64,000 nucleotides of DNA, taken from NCBI RefSeq assembly GCF_019891175.1, contig NZ_CP072600.1, positions 248,001 to 312,000 on the forward strand, in the 5' to 3' direction. The notes beneath the pieces are model-generated. The model searched no databases. It saw only the letters and a list, made by a program, of their open reading frames with translations, and was not told the origin of the DNA. Of the stretch, positions 17,326 through 26,150 are shown piece after piece (position 1 is the stretch's first letter; each line of letters starts with the position of its first letter). The DNA comes from Leptothermofonsia sichuanensis E412. Its GTDB lineage: Bacteria > Cyanobacteriota > Cyanobacteriia > Leptolyngbyales > Leptolyngbyaceae. The translations under genes and the position numbers were made by a program.

Positions 17326-18551
17326 TGGTTTACCAGTCTCCAGCAGGAGCCAGGGATTTACTGCCTCTGGATGTGACGCAAAAGCGATGGATTGAAGAGC
17401 GTCTGCAACAGGTTTTTCATCACTGGGGCTACCACCGGATCATTACTTCAACCCTGGAACGAATGGACACCCTTATGGCAGGGGGTGCCATCCAGCGATC
17501 AACGGTCATTCAACTTCAGGAGTCAGAAGATGAAGCGTTGGGGCTACGCCCGGAGCTGACTGCCTCCATTGCCCGTGCTGCGGTTACCCGGATGGCTGGT
17601 AGTACACTTCCACTTCGGCTCTACTACAATGCCAACGTCTTTCGTCGTGCTCAGGAAGGCAGTCACAGCCGACAACAGGAGTTTTATCAGGCAGGCGTAG
17701 AATTGTTAGGGGCAGGCGGGTTACTGGCAGATGCGGAGGCGCTGCTACTGTTAGTCGATTGCCTCAACGCCCTGGGATTACAGGATTGGACCTGTGTGCT
17801 GGGTGAAGCGGGACTGACCCGATCGCTCCTGGCTCTGTTTCCCCTGGCTCTGCGTGATCAGGTGAGGTGGGCGATCGCCCACCTGGATCGCATCACCCTG
17901 GAGTCTTTACCCCTCACTCCAGAACTGCGAACTCAGGCATTGATGCTGCTTGATCTGCGGGGTCACCCGGCGGATGTTTTGCAACGAGTCGCCAGTCTTA
18001 AACTGGATGCTTACCAGCGCAAAGCACTTGATAACCTGAAATCGCTGGTTGAACTTCTGGAAGAAAGCCAGGCGTCTCCCTTTCCGCTTGTTCTGGATCT
18101 CAGCCTGATCCGGACTTTTGATTACTACACTGGCATCGTGTTTGAAGTTGTCAATCCCAGCAATGCTGGACTGCAAGTCCTGGGGCAGGGAGGACGCTAT
18201 GACCAGCTTCTGGGACTTTACCATCCGCAGGGGCAAAGTTATCCTGGCATTGGGTTTTCTCTACAAATTGAACAACTACATCAGGTATTGCTGTCCACAG
18301 GGCAATTGCCTGCTCAGACCCCAGATAGTGAGTGGCTGGTTGTTCCTGACAGCCCCCGGGCATACACCGCTGCCCTTGCCCACGCTCAAACCCTACGGAA
18401 TGCCGTCCCCCCGGCTAAAGTGGAGCTTGAACTGGGAGGGCGTACCCCAGCCGAAATTTATGACTATGCCCGTCATCGCCAGATTGCCCAAATTGCCTGG
18501 GTCAAGGCGGAGGGAAAAATCGTGATTGAAACGGTTAACAATCAGTCATAA
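17325..18551 (+). CDS. hisZ: ATP phosphoribosyltransferase regulatory subunit
   Basis: 408 residues, a HisRS-like protein without aminoacylation that pairs with short-form HisG to control the first step of histidine synthesis. Seen: VYQSPAGARDLLPLDV, a class II motif 2-like RLYYNANVFRRAQEGSHSRQQEFYQAG (in two parts), DLSLIRTFDYYTGIVFE and LGQGGRYDQLLG. There is no anticodon-binding domain of HisS type. Translationally coupled to the DnaJ-TPR gene by a TAATG overlap. hisG is not in this window. Confidence 0.93.
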   Translation: MVYQSPAGARDLLPLDVTQKRWIEERLQQVFHHWGYHRIITSTLERMDTLMAGGAIQRSTVIQLQESEDEALGLRPELTASIARAAVTRMAGSTLPLRLYYNANVFRRAQEGSHSRQQEFYQAGVELLGAGGLLADAEALLLLVDCLNALGLQDWTCVLGEAGLTRSLLALFPLALRDQVRWAIAHLDRITLESLPLTPELRTQALMLLDLRGHPADVLQRVASLKLDAYQRKALDNLKSLVELLEESQASPFPLVLDLSLIRTFDYYTGIVFEVVNPSNAGLQVLGQGGRYDQLLGLYHPQGQSYPGIGFSLQIEQLHQVLLSTGQLPAQTPDSEWLVVPDSPRAYTAALAHAQTLRNAVPPAKVELELGGRTPAEIYDYARHRQIAQIAWVKAEGKIVIETVNNQS

Positions 18552-18598
18552 AGTTGTTAGTTGTTAGTTGTTAGTTCTTAGTTATTTAGTTGTGGTCA
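18551..18598 (+). repeat. heptamer tandem repeat
   Basis: AGTTGTTAGTTGTTAGTTGTTAG and a degenerate continuation directly after the hisZ stop; same unit as at 15261-15326. Confidence 0.75.
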
Positions 18599-18639
18599 TT
18601 AGTTATTCATGGTCGAGTGGCACGGACACAAGGGGTGAG

Positions 18640-18700
18640 AGATTTGCAACTTTTTCAAGAAGTTGGAGATCTGGACGATCGTATCTGGCTTACTTCAGTG
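18640..18700 (+). repeat. dispersed repeat shared with 34267-34330
   Basis: AGATTTGCAACTTTTTCAAG then AAGTTGGAGATCTGGACGAT folds on itself (AGATYTGCAA/TTGGAGATCT). It is followed by a TGGCTTxxTTCAG stretch also found in the other copy. Confidence 0.65.
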
Positions 18701-18761
18701 CTATTGATTCATGGTCTTTGCATCCATTGCAGGAAACGACCTATAGCGATCCTATCTGGAT

Positions 18762-18796
18762 TGTGAGAAAGGATTCCCCAGGAATCCTTTCTCACA
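18762..18796. terminator. perfect 16 bp hairpin
   Basis: TGTGAGAAAGGATTCC and GGAATCCTTTCTCACA are exact complements around a 3-base loop. It lies upstream of the ferredoxin gene and may terminate readthrough from hisZ. No U-run follows, so it may simply be a repeat; a related TTTCTCACA / CTCACAATTGATTTAG stretch lies at 11660-11695. Confidence 0.45.
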
Positions 18797-18864
18797 AAGC
18801 CTCTCACTCTCACAACTGATTTAGGACTGCTACATAATTCATGACCTTTGGGAGAGGAAAGACT

Positions 18865-19092
18865 GTGTCACATACTATTGTTACAAACATCTGCGAAGGC
18901 ATTGCTGACTGTGTAGATGCCTGCCCGGTTGCCTGTATCCACCCCGGTCCGGCAAAAAACTCAAAGGGTACCGACTGGTACTGGATTGACTTTGCAACCT
19001 GTATTGATTGCGGCATTTGTTTACAGGTCTGTCCAGTGGAGGGGGCGATCGTTCCTGAGGAACGCCCCGACCTGCAAAGAACACCCCAATGA
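18865..19092 (+). CDS. bacterial-type ferredoxin (two Fe-S clusters)
   Basis: 75 residues. I choose the GTG at 18865 because a ribosome site (GAGAGGAAA) precedes it and homologues begin with SHTIVT; an in-frame ATG lies 24 bases upstream. Cysteines: NICEGIADCVDACPVACIHP and CIDCGICLQVCPVEGAI give one complete 4Fe-4S set (Cys-x2-Cys-x2-Cys...CP). The first cluster motif is modified, as in 7Fe (3Fe-4S plus 4Fe-4S) ferredoxins. Soluble electron carrier; partner unknown. No neighbouring oxidoreductase. Confidence 0.88.
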   Translation: MSHTIVTNICEGIADCVDACPVACIHPGPAKNSKGTDWYWIDFATCIDCGICLQVCPVEGAIVPEERPDLQRTPQ

Positions 19093-19352
19093 GGAGAACC
19101 GGGATATGGGGTATTGGCTACGGGGAAATACCTTAGTGCTCAGGGGGCAGAGGTTCGTTGGTGGTGGTTAGATTGGCTTCCTGATTACTATATCGGTAGC
19201 CATTCAGTTTAGTCCAGGTTAGAAAGCCAAAGCTGCCCCCTGCTGCTATCCTTTCTTCCCTGTCCCCTGCTATATATAGCTCTAGCTGAGGCTCACTTTA
19301 TTCCGATCCCCCATACCCCATACCCCATACCCACCTTCACCCACTATCCACA

Positions 19353-20090
19353 ATGCCCGACCCCGCTCCCCTACTCGAAGTCCAAAACGTTTTTGCTGGC
19401 TATATTCGAGATCTCGACATTTTGCAGGGGGTCAATTTCAAAATTTACCCCGGTGAGATGGTGGCGGTAATCGGTCCCAATGGTGCCGGCAAATCAACCC
19501 TGGCAAAAACAATTTTTGGACTGCTATCTCCCCATCAGGGCAGTATTTTATTTCAGGGGCAGTCAATCGCCGGACTGAAGTCAGATCGAATTGTGCAGCT
19601 TGGGATGGGCTATGTGCCCCAAATTGCCAATGTGTTTCGCTCGCTGACAGTAGAAGAAAACCTGGAAATGGGAGCATTTGTTCAGAGAAATGCTTCATTG
19701 CCAGCTTTAAAGGAAGAAATTTTTATGCGCTTTCCTAAACTGGCAGAGCGCCGGAAGCAGCGGGCAGGTACCCTCTCTGGTGGAGAACGCCAGATGCTGG
19801 CAATGGGGAAAGCTCTGATGCTGAAGCCAACGCTGTTGTTGTTGGATGAGCCGTCAGCCGCCCTGTCTCCGATTCTGGTCAATAGTGTGTTTGACCAGAT
19901 TAAGCAGATTAATCAGGCTGGAACAGCAATTGTTCTGGTTGAACAGAACGCTCGTAAAGCGCTGGAGATGTCCGATCGCGGCTATGTGCTGGAAGCAGGG
20001 CGCGATCGGTTTGAGGGGAGTGGTGCCGCTTTGCTGAACAATCCCAAAGTCGGTGAACTCTATCTCGGTGTCACAACCGACTCGCTCTGA
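19353..20090 (+). CDS. LivF/NatE-type ABC transporter ATPase
   Basis: 245 residues. Walker A GPNGAGKST, Q-loop YVPQIANVF, signature LSGGERQML, Walker B LLLLDEPSAAL and switch His replaced by Gln-rich VEQNARKAL, a hallmark of branched-chain/neutral amino-acid or urea transporters of the HAAT class. Energises uptake at the inner face of the plasma membrane. The matching permease, binding protein and second ATPase (LivG type) are not in the window, so this is a dispersed subunit, as is common for the cyanobacterial Nat systems. Its 3' end overlaps the convergent MerR gene by 20 bases. Confidence 0.9.
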   Translation: MPDPAPLLEVQNVFAGYIRDLDILQGVNFKIYPGEMVAVIGPNGAGKSTLAKTIFGLLSPHQGSILFQGQSIAGLKSDRIVQLGMGYVPQIANVFRSLTVEENLEMGAFVQRNASLPALKEEIFMRFPKLAERRKQRAGTLSGGERQMLAMGKALMLKPTLLLLDEPSAALSPILVNSVFDQIKQINQAGTAIVLVEQNARKALEMSDRGYVLEAGRDRFEGSGAALLNNPKVGELYLGVTTDSL

Positions 20091-20526
20091 GAAGCTGTTT
20101 CCCTCTGTTTCTGGCTGTTTCCCCCTGTTTTTGAATATTCGGGCAGATGGTTTGGGAAATCAGCTCTGGGGGAGGGTTTTCTTGCCAGCCAGAAAGTAAG
20201 CCTTCCAGTTCTGAGCGTAAGGTTTCCAGTGCTCTGATCTGCTCGCTGATGGCATGTACTCTGTCCTGGAGATGCTGCTTCACTTCGCCACAGGGAAGTT
20301 CTCCCCGGTCATGTATGGTCAAGATATCTTTAATCTCGTTCAGGGTTAACCCCAGGGACTGTGCCCGTTTAATGAACGCCAGTCGGTTTGTGATTTGCCC
20401 ATTGAACAGTCGATAGCCGGTTTGCGATCGCTCCACTGCCGGTGTTAACAGTCCAATCTCTTCGTAGTAGCGAATTGTTTTGACCGGCAGTCCGCTACTG
20501 CGGGCAACTTCACCAATCTTTAGCAT
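20071..20526 (-). CDS. MerR-family metal-type regulator
   Basis: 151 residues from ATG 20526 (MLKIGEVARSSGLPVKTIRY). Winged helix-turn-helix, then LAFIKRAQSLGLTLNEIKDIL and a dimer helix. Cys in ELPCGEVKQHL and Cys in ISQTICPNIQ are placed like the metal ligands of CueR/ZntR/CadR proteins, so a heavy-metal sensor is likely. The gene starts 20 bases after the end of a small membrane-protein gene on the same strand. No metal transporter is adjacent; its target may be elsewhere. Confidence 0.83.
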   Translation of the reverse strand: MLKIGEVARSSGLPVKTIRYYEEIGLLTPAVERSQTGYRLFNGQITNRLAFIKRAQSLGLTLNEIKDILTIHDRGELPCGEVKQHLQDRVHAISEQIRALETLRSELEGLLSGWQENPPPELISQTICPNIQKQGETARNRGKQLLRASRL

Positions 20527-20546
20527 CGGTCCCAAAGAAATCGCTA

Positions 20547-20855
20547 TCATCGGTTTCCCCGTCCTGGGGGGTTCTTCTTACCCGTTGTCAACGTTGGCAA
20601 ACTGGGTCGAGAAGACTGGGGAGGAAGGAGATGCACCGGATTTTGATGGATTTGCTCGATTGCCTGACGACGCTGGAGTTGCCATAGGCGCAGGGCGATC
20701 GCCCCACCTACCGTCCCGAACCCAAGGGTTAATAACAACCAGTGTTCAGTCAGCCCACCAATGGCGGCATCTACCACACCCACCGTTGCCACAAATCCTA
20801 CAATCGGTTCCTTCCGATACAGCGCTCTCAAAAACCGTGACCACAAAATATCCAT
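20547..20855 (-). CDS. small conserved membrane protein
   Basis: 102 residues. Two predicted membrane segments (about 17-37, IVGFVATVGVVDAAIGGL; about 39-58, WLLLTLGFGTVGGAIALRL) follow a basic N-terminus (SRFLRALYRKEP), with a proline-rich cytosolic tail. No family name recognised. It is upstream of the MerR gene and probably in one transcript with it. Confidence 0.65.
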   Translation of the reverse strand: MDILWSRFLRALYRKEPIVGFVATVGVVDAAIGGLTEHWLLLTLGFGTVGGAIALRLWQLQRRQAIEQIHQNPVHLLPPQSSRPSLPTLTTGKKNPPGRGNR

Positions 20856-20898
20856 GTTCGAGTGCTCTATACCTCTGTTCTAATTCTAATCTCTTCCT

Positions 20899-21282
20899 TC
20901 ATCCCTCACCTTTGACTCCTGCCAGACTGTGACAACCCTGCAACCCCAGTTCTGGATTGTTTCGATAGGCATCTCCCGGTACCCAGACGCTGATCTGACG
21001 GTCAGGAGATATCCAGTAAAGATACTCCACCTTTGGGTCGTATCGCACCCCAACCCGTAAATTAGAAAAGTCATCCTCACAAATTTCAAAACCAAACCGG
21101 ACAACAATTTGAGCCACCAGGCAATCCGGAGTGTAGCTGGTTTCCCCAGAACTATCTCGCTCTTGCCAGAACTTGTCAAGGAAGCGTTTGAGCGTGGGAA
21201 GAATCTTGTCAGGGGTGCCGCCCCTACTGGCATAGATAATTGCCGGGTTACCTGCGACAATAATGTGACAGGGATGAGCCAT
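20899..21282 (-). CDS. conserved hypothetical protein
   Basis: 127 residues (MAHPCHIIVAGNPAIIYASR...). It has mixed alpha/beta character with conserved-looking VRFGFEICEDDFSNLRVG, VEYLYWISPDRQISVW and a C-terminal GLQGCHSLAGVK. The overlapping frame at 20886-21260 is a shadow. No signal peptide or membrane segment. I do not recognise the family. Confidence 0.65.
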   Translation of the reverse strand: MAHPCHIIVAGNPAIIYASRGGTPDKILPTLKRFLDKFWQERDSSGETSYTPDCLVAQIVVRFGFEICEDDFSNLRVGVRYDPKVEYLYWISPDRQISVWVPGDAYRNNPELGLQGCHSLAGVKGEG

Positions 21283-21535
21283 TTTGACGTGCTATTAAGA
21301 GTTCGTAGAGGGTTTGTAGAGATTCCAGATCAGGGCGGCGGCCCTTTCTTCTGGAACGGATTAATCACCAACTTCTAAAGTCTAAACGACCAATGCGTCC
21401 AGAATGCGCAAAATCACGGATTTGGTTGAAGGGGGATTCAGAGAATATAAATGTAGAAGTGTTAAGCTTCCTTAATAATCAAGGCTGGTGCGTGTAAGTC
21501 ACTGCTCACTCCGTTCCGATTTTCGAGGTTTATTC

Positions 21536-22132
21536 ATGCTGCCTTCGACGTTCCCCCAGTCAACTAACCAATCTTCTTCATTGAATCCCAGGCTGCTAGA
21601 ATCCCGCACCCAGTACCGTTCCTGCCACATCCGTTTACCAGGAGATAGCCACCGCACGGCTGCCATCGTTGTTGAGGGGAAGTATTACAGTCTGGTCAAG
21701 GTCACTCAAACCAGGCAACAGACCCTCGAAATCTGTCGGCGGCTGATTGTGAAAGGGCATCAAATCCTGATCACAAAAATTGCCAAAGGCTATGCAATCT
21801 GGGTTTTTGAACCAGATGCGATTCCCCAGACTCCGCCTCGCTCTTCCACTTCACCAGTCCACAAACCCATCGCGTCACCAACCTGTCGCATTTTAAGTGA
21901 TCGCAGCCGCTATTTGATGTGTCAGATTCGGGTTCCAGATCTGGATGAGCACCTGGAAGCTATTCAGGTAGATGGTCGATACTACGGTTTATTCAAGGTA
22001 GCAGAGACTCGCCAGCAGGCTCTGGAGTTTGCGGTTAAATTAGGTCGCAGGGGAGACGAAACGATTATTACCCGCACCCCTGAAGGGGATGCGATCTGGG
22101 TGCTGGAAGCGGATGCTCAGTCAGTCGGGTAG
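21536..22132 (+). CDS. protein with two tandem copies of an unnamed ~70-residue domain
   Basis: 198 residues from ATG 21536. Two homologous units are visible: RTQYRSCHIRLPGD...EGKYYSLVKVTQTRQQTLEICRRL...ITKIAKGYAIWVFEPDA (about 29-99) and RSRYLMCQIRVPDL...DGRYYGLFKVAETRQQALEFAVKL...ITRTPEGDAIWVLEADA (about 124-194). They are joined by a Pro/Ser-rich linker. Each unit has a Cys, a KYY/RYY pair, an ETRQQ helix and a terminal IWVxExDA strand. No family recognised; probably cytosolic. Freestanding gene. Confidence 0.7.
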   Translation: MLPSTFPQSTNQSSSLNPRLLESRTQYRSCHIRLPGDSHRTAAIVVEGKYYSLVKVTQTRQQTLEICRRLIVKGHQILITKIAKGYAIWVFEPDAIPQTPPRSSTSPVHKPIASPTCRILSDRSRYLMCQIRVPDLDEHLEAIQVDGRYYGLFKVAETRQQALEFAVKLGRRGDETIITRTPEGDAIWVLEADAQSVG

Positions 22133-22313
22133 AGAATCCTGATTACCTGAATGATTGTTCCATCGCAAAAGAGGCTGTCCCCTCCCATCGATCCTTTCCA
22201 GGCAGAGCCGTGGAAACCAGGTAGTCTCAGAATTTATCTTCCTCAAGCGTGATCAGAGCGGGATAAAAGGGTGACACTTTAAGCAGTAGAAAATTAAACA
22301 GTAGAAAACACAA

Positions 22314-22341
22314 CAGAGGAGAGGCGATCGCCCCTCCTCTG
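22314..22341 (-). terminator. hairpin downstream of apcF
   Basis: CAGAGGAG and CTCCTCTG enclose GGCGATCGCC, giving a near-perfect 28-base palindrome 44 bases after the apcF stop; the following minus-strand bases are T-rich. Confidence 0.65.
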
Positions 22342-22384
22342 CTAAAACCTTTGGGCTTTTCCCCCACAGGGCAAGTCAGTACTT

Positions 22385-22894
22385 TTATAGATCCTTTTCA
22401 CCCAACTCACGGGTCATGTAGTCAAATGGCTGCTCTACAATTCCCACATCCTCAATTCCAGCTTCTGATACCAGTTCCTTGACGATATTCTTCATAATCT
22501 GAATACCCTGAACGGTTGGACCAATAGGTACACCCAGAGAATTGTAGGTTTCTCGCAACCCTTCCAGAACCCGCTCATCTAAAACATCGGTATCTCCAGC
22601 CACAAGCGCATAGCTTGCATAGCGCAGATAGTAATCCATGTCTCGTAAACAGGCAGCATAGCGGCGGGTGGTGTAGGCATAACCGCCCGGTCGAATCAGT
22701 TCAGGCTGTTCGTCAAACAGTTGCAAACCTGCCCGCTTCACGATATCCGCTGCATTTGCATTAATTACTGCGGCAGCCCGAACCCGCGCCATCCCCGTAT
22801 TGAAATAGGACTTCAGGTTATCCATCGCGTCACGGTCTAGATACCGACCTGTAACGTCGTAATTTCTAATCAGGCTTGTTACTGCATCCCGCAT
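22385..22894 (-). CDS. apcF: allophycocyanin beta-18 subunit
   Basis: 169 residues, the usual ApcF length (ApcB is 161). Part of the core-membrane linker disc of the phycobilisome core, where it helps pass energy to photosystem II. Starts [20 protein letters not shown]. The bilin-binding Cys lies in [20 protein letters not shown], with [18 protein letters not shown] following. The tail [18 protein letters not shown] is typical of ApcF and separates it from ApcB. A ribosome site GGGAGAAG precedes the ATG. Single-gene unit with a terminator hairpin. Confidence 0.96.
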   Translation of the reverse strand: MRDAVTSLIRNYDVTGRYLDRDAMDNLKSYFNTGMARVRAAAVINANAADIVKRAGLQLFDEQPELIRPGGYAYTTRRYAACLRDMDYYLRYASYALVAGDTDVLDERVLEGLRETYNSLGVPIGPTVQGIQIMKNIVKELVSEAGIEDVGIVEQPFDYMTRELGEKDL

Positions 22895-23097
22895 GGAATT
22901 CTTCTCCCACTAGTCCTCATAAAAATCAGTTTCACTATCTTGGCTGACCTTGCAGGCGAATCCAAACCGCAGAGTTGGGGATCTGTCGCCTCCAGTCGCA
23001 AGAATCAGTTTACCACGGAGCGATCGCTGGATTAGTCTGGCATCCAGGCAAAATTTCAACTTTGATTTTACAGGATCGGGGATGTAATACCCTGGAG

Positions 23098-23165
23098 GGT
23101 TAACCACAAAGGCACAAAGGACACAAAGCAAGTTTCTGGTGTCCTTTTCTGCGTGTCTTCTTTGG
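23098..23165. repeat. dispersed CACAAAG-type repeat
   Basis: AACCACAAAGGCACAAAGGA followed by a complementary GTGTCCTTTTCTGCGTGTC. Related stretches with CACAGAGACACAGAG are at 36780, 40329, 42632 and 54019. Confidence 0.6.
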
Positions 23166-23258
23166 GATCAGGAGTGGGGCTATTTCAGTACGCTATCTTA
23201 CCTCCACAGTCCTGAGTTCTTAATCTAAGTTTAAGTCTGCCTTATCAGAAGAAGAAAA

Positions 23259-23326
23259 TGTATTTCTTGATACAAAACATGCCGGAACCAATCTCTAGGA
23301 TGATTCAGATACAGCCACACTATAAT
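23259..23326 (+). promoter_or_regulatory. glnA promoter with NtcA site
   Basis: TGTATTTCTTGATACA (23259-23274) is a perfect GTA-N8-TAC NtcA box. Exactly 22 bases after it comes TAGGAT (23296-23301), a TA-N3-T -10 box, which is the canonical NtcA-activated class II layout. A second, consensus -10 (TATAAT, 23321-23326) suggests a basal promoter downstream. Confidence 0.85.
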
Positions 23327-23467
23327 TCTCAGGGGTATTTTTACGGAGGTAGTGAATCTCTTAATTGATCGCCCTTTCAGGGTTTGAGCCGTTCACAGAA
23401 AATTCTCTCTGTGCTGTTTCAATCTGTTGTTTAGTTTTTGAGTCCGTACACCACTAAGGAGTAATTC

Positions 23468-24889
23468 ATGGCAACCCCGCAGGAAATTCTGGAATGGATT
23501 AAGCGCGATAACATCCAGATGATTGATCTGAAGTTCATCGATATGCCAGGGATCTGGCAGCACCTGACGCTGTACCACAACATGATCGATGAGAGTAGCT
23601 TCACGGATGGCGTTGCCTTCGATGGATCTAGTATCCGGGGTTGGAAAGCCATCAATGACTCAGACATGGCAATGGTGCCCGATCCAGATACAGCCTGGAT
23701 TGATCCCTTCATGGAAGAGCCAACCTTAAGCCTGATTTGCAGCATTAAGGAACCACGGACTGGTGAACCCTACAGCCGTGACCCCCGGTCCATTGCCCAG
23801 AAAGCACTCGATTACCTGAAATCGACTGGAATTGGTGATGTTGCCTACTTTGGTCCAGAGGCTGAATTCTTTGTCTTCGACGATGTTCGCTTTGATCAGA
23901 CCCAAAGTTCAGGCTATTACTTTGTTGACAGTGTTGAAGGACGATGGAACTCTGGTCGGGAGGAACCCGGTGGCAACCTGGGCTACAAACCTCGCTACAA
24001 AGAAGGCTACTTCCCAGTGGCTCCTACCGATACGTTGCAAGACATCCGCACCGAAATGTTGTTGACCATGGCGAAGTGTGGAGTTCCCATTGAAAAGCAC
24101 CACCACGAAGTCGCTACCGGTGGGCAGTGCGAACTCGGTTTTCGGTTTGCGGCTCTGGTCAATGCAGCTGACTACCTGATGACGTATAAATACTGCATCA
24201 AGAATGTTGCCAAGAAGTATGGCAAATCCGTAACCTTCATGCCCAAGCCGTTGTTCAACGATAACGGTACCGGGATGCACTGCCACCAGTCTATCTGGAG
24301 CAATGGTCAACCCACCTTCTATGGCAAGGGTGGCTATGCAGATTTAAGTGAAACAGCGCTGCACTATATTGGAGGGCTACTGAAGCACGCTCCAGCACTG
24401 CTGGCACTGACTAACCCAACCACCAACTCTTACAAGCGTCTGGTTCCCGGGTTTGAGGCTCCAGTGAACCTGGCGTACTCTCAGGGCAACCGTTCTGCAT
24501 CCATTCGAATTCCGCTGTCTGGCGACAACCCCAAAGCCAAGCGTCTGGAATTCCGCTGTCCAGATGCCTCTTGCAACCCCTACCTGGCATTTGCAGCCAT
24601 GCTTTGTGCTGGTATTGATGGCATTAAGAACAAGATTGATCCGGGCGATCCTTTAGATGTTGATATCTATGACCTTAGCCCTGAAGAACTGGCAAAAGTG
24701 CCCTCCACGCCGGGTTCACTGATGGATGCGCTGAAGAATCTGGAAGCTGACCATGAATTCTTAACCGCTGGTGGCGTGTTCACGGAAGACTTCATCAATA
24801 CCTGGATCAGCTACAAACTCGACAACGAGGTGATTCCGATGAGCATTCGCCCTCACCCCTATGAGTTTGCGCTTTACTACGATGTCTAA
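23468..24889 (+). CDS. glnA: glutamine synthetase type I
   Basis: 473 residues, the length of dodecameric GSI. Fixes ammonium into glutamine with ATP, feeding the GS-GOGAT cycle. Seen: [13 protein letters not shown], the catalytic [19 protein letters not shown], metal-binding [11 protein letters not shown], the NRSASIRIP loop and the adenylylation-loop position [14 protein letters not shown] lies 8 bases before the ATG. Expression is expected to respond to nitrogen through NtcA (see the promoter entry); a strong terminator follows. Confidence 0.98.
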   Translation: MATPQEILEWIKRDNIQMIDLKFIDMPGIWQHLTLYHNMIDESSFTDGVAFDGSSIRGWKAINDSDMAMVPDPDTAWIDPFMEEPTLSLICSIKEPRTGEPYSRDPRSIAQKALDYLKSTGIGDVAYFGPEAEFFVFDDVRFDQTQSSGYYFVDSVEGRWNSGREEPGGNLGYKPRYKEGYFPVAPTDTLQDIRTEMLLTMAKCGVPIEKHHHEVATGGQCELGFRFAALVNAADYLMTYKYCIKNVAKKYGKSVTFMPKPLFNDNGTGMHCHQSIWSNGQPTFYGKGGYADLSETALHYIGGLLKHAPALLALTNPTTNSYKRLVPGFEAPVNLAYSQGNRSASIRIPLSGDNPKAKRLEFRCPDASCNPYLAFAAMLCAGIDGIKNKIDPGDPLDVDIYDLSPEELAKVPSTPGSLMDALKNLEADHEFLTAGGVFTEDFINTWISYKLDNEVIPMSIRPHPYEFALYYDV

Positions 24890-24916
24890 CTCCTCACCTC
24901 GATTGAGCTAGTAGTC

Positions 24917-24944
24917 AGCCGTCCTGTAAAAGGACGGCTTTTTG
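24917..24944 (+). terminator. Rho-independent terminator of glnA
   Basis: AGCCGTCCT/AGGACGGCT stem with a GTAAA loop, followed directly by TTTTT. 27 bases after the glnA stop. Confidence 0.92.
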
Positions 24945-25134
24945 TTGCCTGGAATCCGGTATGGCAGGGGATAGGGAGCAGGGAACCGGGTGAAAAGGAT
25001 GGCATGACAGAAGTTTAAGCTTGCTAACGAGGCTTGCTACGGCTATAGCTACAGCACAGCATGAGATGGCTCTGGATTTAGCCTGAATAATTCATCAGAA
25101 GGATAGCCCCAATGGACAAAGCTCAAATCCAGAC

Positions 25135-25240
25135 TGAGGAAGTTTTCGGATAGGCTTTAATGCGGCTCTGCCGCTGATATGGGAGGCAGAGCCTCCAGAA
25201 CCCATTCCCACGCAGAGCATGGGAACGAGAACCGCCTTCA
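25135..25240. repeat. stacked short hairpins (dispersed repeat)
   Basis: AAGTTTTCGGATAGGCTTTA resembles the inverted pair at 39107-39168. GCGGCTCTGCCGC, GGAGGCAGAGCCTCC and CCCACGCAGAGCATGGG follow. In the 610-base gap between glnA and trx I see no gene. Confidence 0.55.
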
Positions 25241-25500
25241 AAAATACCCTGTCGAACCTGAGCAATCGCTCAAAGCTTCTCCAGGTAAAGAATCTAAGCA
25301 TTTTTTAGAAAAGTCATGAATAATGCAGGTTAGAGCATTGGTTCAGAATTCTAAGAAAGCGGATTTCTTGCGCGAAATTTGACGAATTGGGTATCCAGTG
25401 GAAGAAATCCGATTTTTGTGCCGGCGTTTTAGCATAAAGGTATTGACAAACCTTTGTCAGAAGAGATTTGTCAGGAAAGATACGTCAGGAGAAATACGAG

Positions 25501-25818
25501 ATGACGGTAAAGAAACAATTTGGCAGCTTTCAGGAAATGTTAGCAAGTTCTGATCTGCCAGTTCTGGTTGATTTCTATGCGACCTGGTGTGGTCCCTGTC
25601 AGATGATGGCAACCATTCTGGAGCAGGTAAATGCCCAGATGAACCACCAGTTAAGGATCGTCAAAATTGACACAGAGAAATATCCTCAACTGGCGTCTAC
25701 TTACCAGGTTCATGCCCTACCCACTCTGGTTCTGTTTAAACACGGACAGCCTGTAGAGCGAATTGAGGGTGTATTGCCCCCAGAGCAACTGATTCAGCGA
25801 TTGCGGAGGTTGGTTTGA
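25501..25818 (+). CDS. trxA: thioredoxin
   Basis: 105 residues from ATG 25501, where TCAGGAGAAA supplies a ribosome site; a frame extension upstream is not needed. Active site ATWCGPCQMM, cis-Pro in HALPTLVLF, FYATW and IEGVLPPEQL are typical. General disulfide reductase of the cytosol, reduced by ferredoxin- or NADPH-thioredoxin reductase. The N-terminus (KKQFGSFQEMLASSDLPVLVD) resembles the cyanobacterial m- or y-type group rather than the main TrxM, so the paralogue class is uncertain. Confidence 0.9.
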   Translation: MTVKKQFGSFQEMLASSDLPVLVDFYATWCGPCQMMATILEQVNAQMNHQLRIVKIDTEKYPQLASTYQVHALPTLVLFKHGQPVERIEGVLPPEQLIQRLRRLV

Positions 25819-25863
25819 CTGGTGCTCTGTTTTTGGGATAGCGGGAGTTGCTATGGGTCAAGT

Positions 25864-25908
25864 GGCAACCGGGATTGCATAAAGCAGCAATCCTGTTTAG
25901 CGGTTGCC
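25864..25908 (+). terminator. hairpin after thioredoxin gene
   Basis: GGCAACCGGGATTGC pairs with GCAATCC...GGTTGCC. No T-run, so termination is only likely. A further inverted pair (ACATCCAGGAA 25989-25999 / TTCCTGGATGT 26036-26046) lies before the next gene. Confidence 0.5.
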
Positions 25909-26150
25909 GGAAATTAAATTTGCAGAGAGGGATGATGAAATAACCAGGCTATGTCTATAGGATCAAGTTAATTCAATTAAGTTTCAACACATCCAGGAAG
26001 AACTTCTGCTGCACGTACTAGAACTTGTGAGGTCATTCCTGGATGTTTTCTCTCTGAATTTACCTTTTGATTGCCTGGATCACTGTAGATTACATTCCCC
26101 AGCCAGACAGTTGATCACCACTTGTTTTGTTGTTTAGCCCCCCGATAAAC

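Noticed and set aside
23330-23467. Possible glutamine riboswitch in the glnA leader
   Set aside because: GGAGGTAG and CGTTCA are present but in the wrong order for the glnA RNA consensus as I remember it. A covariance search would decide.
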